NCBI RefSeq assembly: GCF_000613865.1
Contig: NZ_BAJU01000010.1
Location: 1 to 64,000, forward strand
Length of the DNA: 64,000 nucleotides
DNA from: Acetobacter okinawensis JCM 25146
Lineage (GTDB): Bacteria; Pseudomonadota; Alphaproteobacteria; Acetobacterales; Acetobacteraceae
Direction: 5' to 3'
Part shown: piece after piece, positions 29,428-37,992 of the stretch
How the letters are laid out: each line of letters starts with the position of its first letter
Numbering within the stretch: position 1 is the first letter of the stretch
Program-made: the position numbers and the translations under genes
The notes under the pieces: generated by a model
What the model saw: only the letters and a program-made list of their open reading frames with translations
Told to the model about the DNA's origin: nothing
Database searches by the model: none

Positions 29428-30207
29428 ATGGAACTGGGACTTTCTGGCCGTCACGCACTGGTCTGTGGTGCAAGCCGTGGCATGGGGCGCGCCATTGCGC
29501 AGCTTTTGGCAAAGGAAGATGTTGATCTGACCCTTGTGGCGCGTGACGCGACCAAGCTGGAGGAGACGGTCCATCTGATCGGCAACAGGCCGGGGCGGAC
29601 GGTAAACTGTGTTGCTGCGGACATTACATCCGAACAGGGCAGGCAACATATTTTTGAAGCCTGCCCTGAGCCCGATATCCTCATCAACAACGGTGCAGGC
29701 ATGCCACCGGGCGATTTTCGGGAATGGAGGCGGGAGGACTGGATCAGGGGGATCGATACCATGATGCTTGCCCCCATAGAGATGATCCGCTTGGCCATAG
29801 ATGGTATGATTGCCCGCAGGTTTGGCCGTATTGTCAATCTGGCATCCCGTAGTGTGAAAAGCCCACAGGCAGAAATGGGACTTTCCAATGCATCGCGCTC
29901 TGGTCTGGTTGCGTTCTCGTCCGGCCTGTCGCGACAGGTGATTGCGCATAATGTGACAATTAACAATGTCCTGCCTGGTATTATCGATTCCGAGGCCCAG
30001 TACGCACATGTGCAGGATCTGGCAAAACGTACGGGTCGTAGCTATGCGGATATCTGGAACGAACGGGCCGCCCGTACGCCCGCTGCACGCTATGGCCTGC
30101 CTGTTGAGGTGGCGACTGCTGTTGGTTTTTTCTGTTCACAGGCAAGTGGCTTTGTCACTGGGCAGAGCCTGCTGGTGGATGGCGGGGACTACAGCGGAAT
30201 TTTTTAG
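29428..30207 (+). CDS. Short-chain dehydrogenase/reductase lacking the canonical YxxxK
   Basis: The 259-residue intact protein has the SDR cofactor motif CGASRGMGRA near residue 13, an INNGAG block and a C-terminal GQSLLVDGGDYSG. At the active site, where SDRs carry YxxxK, the sequence reads MGLSNASRSGLVAF, that is S-N-A-S-R, so both the catalytic Tyr and Lys are replaced. The upstream Ser-containing strand is LASRSVKS. Some SDR subfamilies share this SN(G/A)(A/S)R pattern. It may use another mechanism or act as a binding protein. GGGGAG precedes the ATG at good spacing. Confidence 0.82.
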   Translation: MELGLSGRHALVCGASRGMGRAIAQLLAKEDVDLTLVARDATKLEETVHLIGNRPGRTVNCVAADITSEQGRQHIFEACPEPDILINNGAGMPPGDFREWRREDWIRGIDTMMLAPIEMIRLAIDGMIARRFGRIVNLASRSVKSPQAEMGLSNASRSGLVAFSSGLSRQVIAHNVTINNVLPGIIDSEAQYAHVQDLAKRTGRSYADIWNERAARTPAARYGLPVEVATAVGFFCSQASGFVTGQSLLVDGGDYSGIF

Positions 30208-30371
30208 GAACTTAAATCAGCGGTATTCCAAAAAGTAATGGCCAAGAGATTTTTTTTCGTGTTTCATTACGAAAACGGAATAGAATAACCCGCTGGTGTA
30301 TGCTCCTATGAGACGAAATGAGATGGAAACGCAGGTTTCATCATTCTATCAAATAGTAAGGGAAATAAGCC

Positions 30372-31341
30372 ATGACAAAACCCTGGCGTGGAGACAAACC
30401 CCAGATTTGTGTAGCCCATGCACATTATGACCTGAAAGGTGAGCTGGCCCGGCGGGGCTCTCCCTATCCCTGCACGCAGGTGACCTCGCTTGATGCGCTG
30501 GAGAAAGTAGCACACGATGCGGAAGTGCTGGTTGTTTCCATGCTTTGGAAAGATCGCATTCTGGATTGGACACCCAACCTCAAACTTGTGCAGTCCGTCA
30601 GCGCGGGTGTTGACCACTATGGGCAGGACCTGTTCCGTGAGCGTGGCATTCATCTGTGTAGTGCACAGGGTGTGAATGCCAACGCGGTTTCGGACCATGC
30701 CATGGGCCTGCTCCTTAACCTGTCCCGCCGGTTGTATGAGGCGCGTGACGACCAGAAAAAATCCTACTGGCGGCCGACAAGCACCAAGGCGGACGAACGC
30801 CTGCATGAGCTGAGCAGCAAAACGGTCCTGATTGTGGGTTTTGGTGGCATTGGCGCGCGTGTTGCATCTCTATGCCGTGCATTTGGCATGAATGTTATTG
30901 CGATGCGTCGTTCCGTTCCCGAAACATCTCCTGAAGGTGTACGGATTATTGGCCAGAAGGATTTTCTGTCCACCCTGCCGCTGGCCGATGTGGTGATCCT
31001 GACCTGCCCGCTGACGCCAGAAACATTCGCTTATGGGGGTGGATGCGTTTGCGGCCATGCGCCCCGATGCAGTCCTGATTAACGTGGCGCGCGGTAAGGT
31101 GGTGGATGAGGCCGCCATGATTGATGTGTTGCAGTCTGGCAAACTTGCAGCCGCAGCGCTGGATACATTTGTGGAAGAGCCACTGCCCGCATCCTCCCCG
31201 CTGTGGGGGATGGAAAATGTGGTGGTCACGCCGCATGCTGCTGGTGAAACGCAGTTTTACGAGCGCAATGTTGTGGACATTCTCCTGCACAACATTCAGG
31301 CCATGGAAACAGGTGGCACGTTGAAAAACCAGATAGTTTAA
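30372..31341 (+). CDS. D-isomer-specific 2-hydroxyacid dehydrogenase (frameshift)
   Basis: About 323 residues after repair. It shows the family's NAD-binding fold (VLIVGFGGIGARVASLCRAFG) and the catalytic-domain landmarks LVQSVSAGVDHYG, LINVARGKVVDEAAM (catalytic Arg) and VVVTPHAAGET (catalytic His). It would reduce a 2-oxo acid to the D-2-hydroxy acid, or the reverse, with NAD(P)H. The frame breaks near 31032, between LTPETF and MGVDAFAAM. It lies 164 bases after the SDR gene, with AAGGG before the ATG. A hairpin follows the stop. Confidence 0.86.
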
Positions 31342-31371
31342 AACCGGATATACGAACCGGATTGTTCTCTG

Positions 31372-31405
31372 GCCGGGGTGTCATGGCTGTATCCGATACC
31401 CCGGC
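31372..31405 (+). other. Intergenic hairpin between the dehydrogenase and ABC transporter genes
   Basis: GCCGGGGT (31372-31379) is perfectly complementary to ACCCCGGC (31398-31405), with an 18-base loop. There is no T tract. It may protect or attenuate the transcript before the transporter genes. Confidence 0.4.
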
Positions 31406-31438
31406 AAATATGATCTAGTCGCTGAAAGAGAGGTTGCT

Positions 31439-32290
31439 GTGACAACTCGTCGAGCCTTTGCATCTGTTTTTTCGATGGCAGGAGTGGCGGCTGTTGCTGC
31501 TGCTGTTCCAGGTTTGAACACGACACAAGCCGCAGCAGCGGAAGGCGGAACGCTGGAGCGTATCAGAGCCTCGGGCAAGCTGCGTACGGCGGCTGTTCCG
31601 GGGGCTGAGCCTTTCTTTCATAAGGATATTATGACCGGAGGCTGGAGTGGCGCCTGTGTGGAAATGGCCGCAAATATGGCCGAGACCCTACAGGTCAAAC
31701 TTGAGGTGACAGAGGCGGAGTGGGGCGCGTCCGTCATGGATTTGCAGACGGGCAAGATCGACATCATGTTTGCCCTTAGTCCCACGCCTGCCCGTGCTTT
31801 GCAGATCGCTTTCAGTGATATTGCAATCAACAACTCCTTTACTGCAATCGTCAAAAAAGGTCTGGTTGCCAAAACATGGGACGATATCAACAAGCCTGAT
31901 GTGCGCGTGGCGTTTGATACCGGGTCTTCGCACGATATTTTCGTGCGCAGGCGTCTGCCACACTGCACGCCGGTTGCGGTTCAGTCCCCAACTGATGCCA
32001 TTATGGCCCTGCAAACAGGCCGGGCAGACTGCGTGGTGCAGGTGGTGGTGATTGCATCTGTCATGCATGCACGCAATCCGAACATTGGAGACCTTGTTCT
32101 GCCCACCCCCATTGCGCACCAGCCAACGTGTATTGGGGTGCCTGCAACAGCGGATTCACGCTTCCTGACATTTGTGAACAACTGGCTGCTTTATTCGCGC
32201 TCCGAAAGCATTGTGCAGGAGTGGATGTACAAAGCGTTGCAGGAAAACCATGTGGATATTGCCAGCCTGCCCGCAGGTCTCACGTTTTAA
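31439..32290 (+). CDS. Amino acid ABC transporter, periplasmic binding protein
   Basis: A 283-residue protein starting at GTG 31439 with GAGAGG upstream. The signal peptide is TTRRAFASVFSMAGVAAVAAAVPG, with a twin-Arg-like start. The body matches family 3 solute-binding proteins (ERIRASGKLRTAAVPGAEPFF, GACVEMAANMAETL, LQTGKIDIMFALSPTPARALQIAFS). It would bind a polar amino acid or related compound. It is followed by the permease and ATPase genes of one importer. The C-terminus is intact. Confidence 0.87.
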   Translation: MTTRRAFASVFSMAGVAAVAAAVPGLNTTQAAAAEGGTLERIRASGKLRTAAVPGAEPFFHKDIMTGGWSGACVEMAANMAETLQVKLEVTEAEWGASVMDLQTGKIDIMFALSPTPARALQIAFSDIAINNSFTAIVKKGLVAKTWDDINKPDVRVAFDTGSSHDIFVRRRLPHCTPVAVQSPTDAIMALQTGRADCVVQVVVIASVMHARNPNIGDLVLPTPIAHQPTCIGVPATADSRFLTFVNNWLLYSRSESIVQEWMYKALQENHVDIASLPAGLTF

Positions 32291-32304
32291 TAGGGGGCAT
32301 ATCC

Positions 32305-32964
32305 ATGAACTATCATTGGGACTTCGGGGACGTTCTGCACTACTGGCCCCTGTTTGAAACGGGTCTGGGTTATACGCTGGGGTTTACGCTTATCAGCGCC
32401 GTTATCGGCATGGTCACAGGGGCTTTGCTGACGCTTTTACGCCGGAGCGGGTGGAAAATACTGTCCGTGCCTGCTGTGGCATTTGTTGAGGTCTTCCGGT
32501 GTACCCCAGCACTTGTCCAGCTGGTCTGGTGCTACTATGCGTTGCCTGTGGTGCTGGATATTACGCTCTCCCCCATGATGGCGGCCCTGCTTGCCCTGTC
32601 GTGTTATGGCGCGGCATTTTACAGCGAAATTTTTCGGGCCGGGCTGGATACAGTGGATATAGGGCAGTGGGATGCAGCCTATGCGCTAGGCATGCGCCCG
32701 TTTACCGCCCTGCGCCGTGTTATTGGTCCACAGGCCTTTAAAATCATGATTGCACCACTGGTCAGCCAGTTTGTGCTCCAGCTTAAAAACACCTCGCTTG
32801 TTTCCGTCGTGACGGTGCCAGACCTGGTCTATCAGGGGCAGATGGTGGCATCTGCCACGTATAAGCCTTTGGAAGTCTATACAACAATCGCCATCATCTA
32901 TTTTGCGATCCTGTTCCCGATCACACAGGTAGCCCGTATTCTGGAGCGCCGTTATCATGTCTAA
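32305..32964 (+). CDS. Amino acid ABC transporter, permease
   Basis: A 219-residue inner-membrane protein of the HisM/GlnP type. It has about five hydrophobic helices, starting FETGLGYTLGFTLISAVIGMV, and the cytoplasmic EAA-like loop YALGMRPFTALRRVIGPQAF that docks the ATPase. The start at 32305 follows AGGGGGC. It overlaps the ATPase gene by eight bases. Only one permease gene is present, so a homodimer is likely. Confidence 0.9.
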   Translation: MNYHWDFGDVLHYWPLFETGLGYTLGFTLISAVIGMVTGALLTLLRRSGWKILSVPAVAFVEVFRCTPALVQLVWCYYALPVVLDITLSPMMAALLALSCYGAAFYSEIFRAGLDTVDIGQWDAAYALGMRPFTALRRVIGPQAFKIMIAPLVSQFVLQLKNTSLVSVVTVPDLVYQGQMVASATYKPLEVYTTIAIIYFAILFPITQVARILERRYHV

Positions 32965-33727
32965 AGAAGTGATGATTGACGTTGTTAATCTGGAAAAATC
33001 ATTTGGAAAACACAAGGTTCTGGAGGACATCTCCTTTTCTGTTCCCAAAGGTAAGGTCATTGCACTGATCGGGCCGAGTGGCTCGGGCAAATCGACCCTG
33101 CTGCGCTGCATCAACCTGCTGGAAATGCCAGATGCCGGTGCCATTACAATCAATGGCAAAACAATGGACTTTGGCATTCTCTCACTGCGTTACCGCACCA
33201 CGGAGCTGGCGGCTTTCCGGGCTGAGACAGGCATGGTGTTCCAGTCGTTCAATCTGTTCCCGAACATGACCGTGCTGGAAAATGTTATGGCTGGTCAGCG
33301 ATTTGTAAAAGGTATTTCCAAAGACGAGGCAGAGCTTATTGCACGCCCGCTTCTGGCGCAGGTGGGTATGGAGGGTTTTGCCGCCAGCATGCCGCAGCGT
33401 CTCTCCGGTGGGCAGAAGCAGCGCGTTGCCATTGCCCGTGCTCTGGCCACGAATCCCAAGGTCATGCTGTTTGATGAGGCGACATCCGCCCTTGATCCGC
33501 AACGTGTGGCAGAAATTCTGGCGATCATGCGGGAGCTGGCGCAGGCTGGCATGACGCAGGTTGTTGTTACCCATGAGATGTCCTACGCGCGGGACGTGGC
33601 GGATATTGTCATGTTCATGGCCGATGGGCGCGTGGTTGAGTCAGGTCCGGCCCGGCAGGTCATAGAAGACCCGCAGGAAGAACGGACCAGAGATTTTCTA
33701 AAACACTTTCACGCAGGGTGTTCGTGA
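32957..33727 (+). CDS. Amino acid ABC transporter, ATP-binding protein
   Basis: A 256-residue ATPase. Walker A is GPSGSGKST (about 37-45), the signature is LSGGQKQRVAIARAL, and Walker B is VMLFDEATSALD, with the switch His in VVVTHEMSYAR. It belongs to the GlnQ/HisP group of polar amino acid importers. It overlaps the permease gene and is one base from the next gene, so transporter and oxidoreductase are one operon. Confidence 0.93.
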   Translation: MSKEVMIDVVNLEKSFGKHKVLEDISFSVPKGKVIALIGPSGSGKSTLLRCINLLEMPDAGAITINGKTMDFGILSLRYRTTELAAFRAETGMVFQSFNLFPNMTVLENVMAGQRFVKGISKDEAELIARPLLAQVGMEGFAASMPQRLSGGQKQRVAIARALATNPKVMLFDEATSALDPQRVAEILAIMRELAQAGMTQVVVTHEMSYARDVADIVMFMADGRVVESGPARQVIEDPQEERTRDFLKHFHAGCS

Positions 33728-33728
33728 T

Positions 33729-35023
33729 ATGGATAAACCAAATACAGAGTGCGCCGCCACACATGTTGTTGTGGTCGGCGGCGGTATCGTGGGCGTTACA
33801 ACCGCGCTTGAACTGCGCTTGCGTGGGCATGATGTAACATTGCTGTCCATGGACCAGCCCGGTTCGCAGGAAGCGGCAAGTTATGGCAACGCGGGCTGGC
33901 TTAACCCCGGTTCAGTGGTTCCGCTGTCCATGCCCGGGATGTGGAAAAAAATTCCCGGCTATCTGCTCGCGGCTAATGGGCCACTTAAACTCCGTCCTTC
34001 TGCGCTGTTGCAGTCGTGGCAGTGGCTTTTGGGGTTTGTAGCCTGTGGCGCCACGCAAAAGCGTGTGCGGCGTATTGCGCGTGCGCTGCGCCCGTTTTGG
34101 CAGATTCCGCCGCACGGCACAGTGCGCTGGCCGAAGCCGCTGGTGTGCCTGAACTGATTGAGAAAAAAGGCCTGCTGGTCGTTTATCCCAATAAAGCTGC
34201 GTATGAGGCAGATGCACTGGCATGGAGCCTCAGGCGCGAGAACAATGTTGTCTGGAAAACAATGGAGCGCCCGGAACTGGTGGCGCTATGTCCTGAACTG
34301 GGTGAGCGTTACCAGTATGGAGCCTTTATTGTTGATGGCGCGCATTGCCGCAGTCCGGGCGGTTATGTGGCCGCACTGGCCCAGTACGCAGAAAACAAAG
34401 GCGTGCGCTACATTTCCGGCTGTGCGGAAAAATTCCTGATTGATGGCGGAAAAATCTCCGGTGTTGTCTATAATGGCAACAAGATTGCATGTGACCATCT
34501 GGTTATTGCCGGGGGTATGGGCTCGGTGGAGCTTGCATCCCAGATCGGGGACAGGCTGCCTTTGGTCAGCGAGCGGGGTTACCACGTAGAAGTGCCCGGT
34601 GCCGAAGGTGGGGTGTCAATTCCGGTTATGATGTCCGATCTCAAATTCGGGATTACACCCATGACTGGTGGGTTGCGGGCAGCCGGGCAGGTAGAGTTTG
34701 CCCTCAAGGGCGCTGCACCGGACTGGCGGCGGGCGCGCATTTTGCTGGATTGCCTGCGTGAGGGCCTGCCACGCCTGAAAATTGGCGGTTTTTCCACAAC
34801 CAACCACTGGATGGGCAACCGTCCATCCACGCCAGACTGCCTGCCGGTTATTGGGCCGTCTCCTAAAGTCAAAGGGGTTTATTATGCCACCGGGCATGGG
34901 CATCTGGGGTTGGTGAGTGCACCGCTTACGGCTGAATTTATTGCGCGTCTGATCGCCGGGGATGTGGTGCCCGAAGTGGCTCCCTACACGGTGGAGCGTT
35001 TTTGTCGTGGCGGCAAAGAATAG
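33729..35023 (+). CDS. DadA-like FAD-dependent amino acid oxidoreductase (frameshift)
   Basis: About 431 residues after repair. The FAD Rossmann motif VVVVGGGIVGVTTALELRLRG is near the N-terminus. The D-amino acid dehydrogenase landmarks GSQEAASYGNAGWLNPGS, GYHVEVPG and the C-terminal GHGHLGLVSAPLTAEFI follow. Such enzymes oxidise an amino acid to an imino acid and pass electrons to the respiratory chain. One G is missing near 34093 (CCCGGTTTTG read as CCCGTTTTG). It lies directly after the ABC transporter ATPase. A RidA gene, whose family hydrolyses imines, lies further along the locus. Confidence 0.87.
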
Positions 35024-35031
35024 GCAGTTCC

Positions 35032-36392
35032 ATGACCACACAGTTGGCGGCCCCGGTTCAGTCGGCTCAAAAGGGAGCATTGAGCGCGATTTTTCTTGCA
35101 GTGTTTCTCGCTGTGCTGGATTACGCGGTCGCCAATATTGCGCTGCCAACAATTGGTCAGGATCTTCATACGTCTGCATCTGTTTCCATCTGGGTGGTCA
35201 ATGCTTACCAGTTGGTCAACTGCATGCTGCTGTTGCCGCTGGCGACCTTTGCTGAGCGGGTTGGGGCCAAGTCTGTCTGTATTGGCGGGCTGCTTGTTCT
35301 GGTTGTGGGTTCGGTCATTTGTAGTCTTGCAAACCAGTTGTGGGTTCTGGCTCTGGCCCGCGGCATACAGGGGGCGGGTGGGGCTGCTATTATGGCGGTC
35401 AACACAGCGCTGGTGCGCATGGTGTGCCCCCCCGCTAGGCTTGGGCACAGTCTGGCACTGAACGCGCTGATTACGTCTTTGGCGGTGGCGGTTGGCCCGT
35501 CTGTTGCGGGGGGATTCTTTACCTCACCAGTTCATGGCGCTGGCTGTTTTTGTTTAACCTGCCTGTGGGGCTGCTGGCCGCATTTGTCAGTCTTGTGTAT
35601 TTGCCCCGCACCCCGGGAGCTAAACGCAGGATTGATAAATCCTCTGTTATACTCAACATGTTAACGTTCAGCCTGACGCTGGTCGGATGTGACTTTCTGG
35701 CCCGTGGTGAATGGGTTTTTGGTGGCAGTTTTCTGCTAGGTTTGGGAATTGTCTGCGGTCTGGGCCTGTTTTTGCGCCAGAAAGGGCAGGCTGCTCCTTT
35801 GCTGCCTTTGGACCTTCTGGCCCGGCGGGATTTTTCCATTGGGGTAACGGCCTGTTTTTTAGGTTATACGGCTGCAAATTTCTTTATGATTTCTATGCCA
35901 TTTTCCTTAACAGAACTTTTTGGTCGCTCCCCGGTCATGACGGGTATGTTGCTTACACCATGGCCTGGTTCCATGGTTATGGTGGGGCCGCTGGTGGCTT
36001 ATCTGGCCAACAAAATTCCCGCACAGGTTCTCTCGGCCATAGGGCTTGTTATTGCAGGTTGTGGCTTTCTACTGGTGCGCCTGACACCGCTTGATGCCAG
36101 CAACTTGGACATTATGTGGCGCTTTGCGGTAGCCGGTGTGGGGTTTGCTTTTTTTGTCTCGCCCAACAACCGCCTTACTCTTGTTGCCAGCCCCCATGAG
36201 CGTAGCAGCAGCGCAAGTGGCATGATCTCCCTTGCCAGAATTATGGGGCAAACGTGTGGTGCAACCTGTGTCGCCCTGATTTTGGCGCATGTTATGCAGT
36301 TTCCGGTTCTGCTTTGTCTGGACTGTGCGGTTGCGGTTGCATGGGGGGGCGCACTGCTCTGCTCAAGCCGTCTTCTCTACAGGAGGTTCTGA
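35032..36392 (+). CDS. MFS transporter, DHA2 (EmrB/QacA) type (frameshift)
   Basis: About 453 residues after repair, with many hydrophobic helices. The helix 1 motif LDYAVANIALPTIGQDL is the DHA2 signature. A missing base near 35530 breaks VAGGFF from SSWRWLFLFNLPVGLLAAFV, another DHA2 hallmark. It probably exports a small molecule by proton antiport, perhaps a product or toxic analogue of the neighbouring pathway. The stop overlaps the LysR start (TGATG). Substrate unknown. Confidence 0.83.
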
Positions 36393-37354
36393 TGCTTATA
36401 CCCCGCCGTCTGATTCCTTCCATTCCTGAACTCCTGGCGTTCGAGGCTGTGGCCCGGCACCAGAACTTCAGTGCCGCTGCGGAAGAACTCTGTCTGACGC
36501 AGGGGGCCATTAGTAAACAGATACGGAATATGGAGCTTACACTCGGGGTTTCGCTTTTTGATCGCAGGCGTAAAAGACTGGTCATGACCAGACAGGCCAA
36601 GTCCATACTGCCCTCCATTGTGTCTATTCTGGAGCAGATTGCAGGTGCGGCGTACCGGATTATTTCCTCAGGGAATGGAGAAAATACTCTTAGTCTGCAT
36701 ATATTTTCCACGTTTTCATCCCGCTGGCTTATTCCGCGTCTGCCACGGTTTATTGAAAAAAACCCGGATGTAAGGATCAGCCTGACGACGGTTTTTCAAC
36801 CGTTCAGTTTTGAAAATTCGGACTGTGATATTGCCATACACTACGGTGCGGCAGTTTGGCCCGATGGTCAGCTTTTTCATATTTTTGATGAAACAATAGT
36901 GCCTGTTTGCAGTCCGGCTTACCGTGAGCGCATGCAGCTTCAAGCGGCAAAGGATGTGGCGCGGGCCAATCTTATCCAGCTTACAACACGCCCGGCCTTG
37001 TGGGAGTTCTGGTTTGCCGAGGTGGGGGTGGATGTGGAGTCCCCTTTCCATGGCAATGTGTTTGACCAGTTCAATGCAACAATAGAAGCGGCTGTTGCCG
37101 GGCTGGGGGTGGCACTTGTGCCAAGCATTTTTGTAGAGCGGGAACTGGCGGAAGGGGAGTTGTGCATTGTTACGGAAGAAAAAATCCGCTCCCGTGGGGC
37201 GTACTACGTCGTCACGCCAACAGAAAAGGCACATGACCCAATGATTACCCGTTTCATACGCTGGATCTGTGCCGAGAGCGCATCCTACAATGAGACGGAT
37301 ATGGCCGAAGGCAACGCAGTCAAGTTTAACGGATATGAAGGACTTGGAAATTGA
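36392..37354 (+). CDS. LysR-family transcriptional regulator, GcvA-like
   Basis: A 320-residue regulator starting at ATG 36392 with AGGAGG just upstream. The winged helix at about 15-65 is PELLAFEAVARHQNFSAAAE then LTQGAISKQIRNMELTLGV. The co-inducer domain contains RWLIPRLPRFIEKNPDVRIS and CDIAIHYG, which group it with GcvA/AmpR-type LysR proteins. Unusually it is transcribed with its presumed targets rather than divergently: its start overlaps the MFS stop and its end overlaps RidA. The effector is probably an amino-acid metabolite. Confidence 0.9.
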   Translation: MLIPRRLIPSIPELLAFEAVARHQNFSAAAEELCLTQGAISKQIRNMELTLGVSLFDRRRKRLVMTRQAKSILPSIVSILEQIAGAAYRIISSGNGENTLSLHIFSTFSSRWLIPRLPRFIEKNPDVRISLTTVFQPFSFENSDCDIAIHYGAAVWPDGQLFHIFDETIVPVCSPAYRERMQLQAAKDVARANLIQLTTRPALWEFWFAEVGVDVESPFHGNVFDQFNATIEAAVAGLGVALVPSIFVERELAEGELCIVTEEKIRSRGAYYVVTPTEKAHDPMITRFIRWICAESASYNETDMAEGNAVKFNGYEGLGN

Positions 37355-37704
37355 GTGATATAACTTACATTGATACAAACCATCGTCGTTCGCGCGCTGT
37401 GGTGGCTGGGGGAACAGTTTATGTTGCCGGGCATACGGCACAGGACCGCACCAAGGATGCGGCCGGGCAGGCAAAAGATATTCTTGCTGCCATAGAGGCG
37501 TTGCTGGAGCAGGCGGGAAGCGGCAAAGACCGGCTGCTGAATGTGACAATTATGCTCGCATGTATGGATGATTTTAATGCGGTTAACGAAGTGTATGACA
37601 AATGGATTGTTGAAGGAAAAGCCCCAGCGCGTTGCTGTAGCGAAGTAAAACTGGCTTTTCCCGATATACTGGTTGAAGTGACTGCCATTGCGCAACTAAG
37701 ATAG
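37351..37704 (+). CDS. RidA-family protein (copy 1)
   Basis: A 117-residue protein from a TTG at 37351 overlapping the LysR stop. It has the YjgF/YER057c/UK114 layout: RSRAVVAGGTVYVAGHTAQD, AAIEALLEQAGSGKDRLLNVTI and a C-terminal CCSEVKLAFPDILVEVTAIA. The Arg that binds the substrate carboxylate in true RidA enamine/imine deaminases lies in the APARCCSEV segment. RidA proteins hydrolyse reactive imines released by PLP enzymes and amino acid oxidases, which fits the DadA-like and aminotransferase neighbours. A strong terminator follows. Confidence 0.88.
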   Translation: MSDITYIDTNHRRSRAVVAGGTVYVAGHTAQDRTKDAAGQAKDILAAIEALLEQAGSGKDRLLNVTIMLACMDDFNAVNEVYDKWIVEGKAPARCCSEVKLAFPDILVEVTAIAQLR

Positions 37705-37721
37705 TTGCCACGTTACCAGAG

Positions 37722-37755
37722 AAGCCCATAAGCACCCGCTTATGGGCTTTTTTTG
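37722..37755 (+). terminator. Rho-independent terminator after ridA
   Basis: GCCCATAAGC (37724-37733) pairs perfectly with GCTTATGGGC (37738-37747), with loop ACCC, followed by seven T residues. It ends the main amino-acid operon. Confidence 0.93.
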
Positions 37756-37992
37756 TAGCTAAATGCTCTGAAAAAGAATGGTTGGATGAATTTATTTTCG
37801 GATTTTTTCGTGGAATGTCTCAAGTCGAACAATATATAACGATATCGAAACGATGTGTACGAATAGAGCTTCCAACGGGCCGTTAGTGTCACTCAGCACC
37901 ATTTCGCTATCTGATCGATGAGAGACCGTCGTCACTGTTGATCGCCAGACCGTATTCATCCTGTGCAAATTTGTCGGGAGGCAGGAAAACTT
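37756..37992 (+). promoter_or_regulatory. Untranslated region upstream of the TonB-dependent receptor
   Basis: These 237 bases hold no gene. The first part is AT-rich and contains small palindromes such as CGATATCG. A GGAGG (about 37977-37981) and CAGGA precede the receptor start at 37993. A separate promoter for the receptor is expected here because a strong terminator lies just before. Confidence 0.45.
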
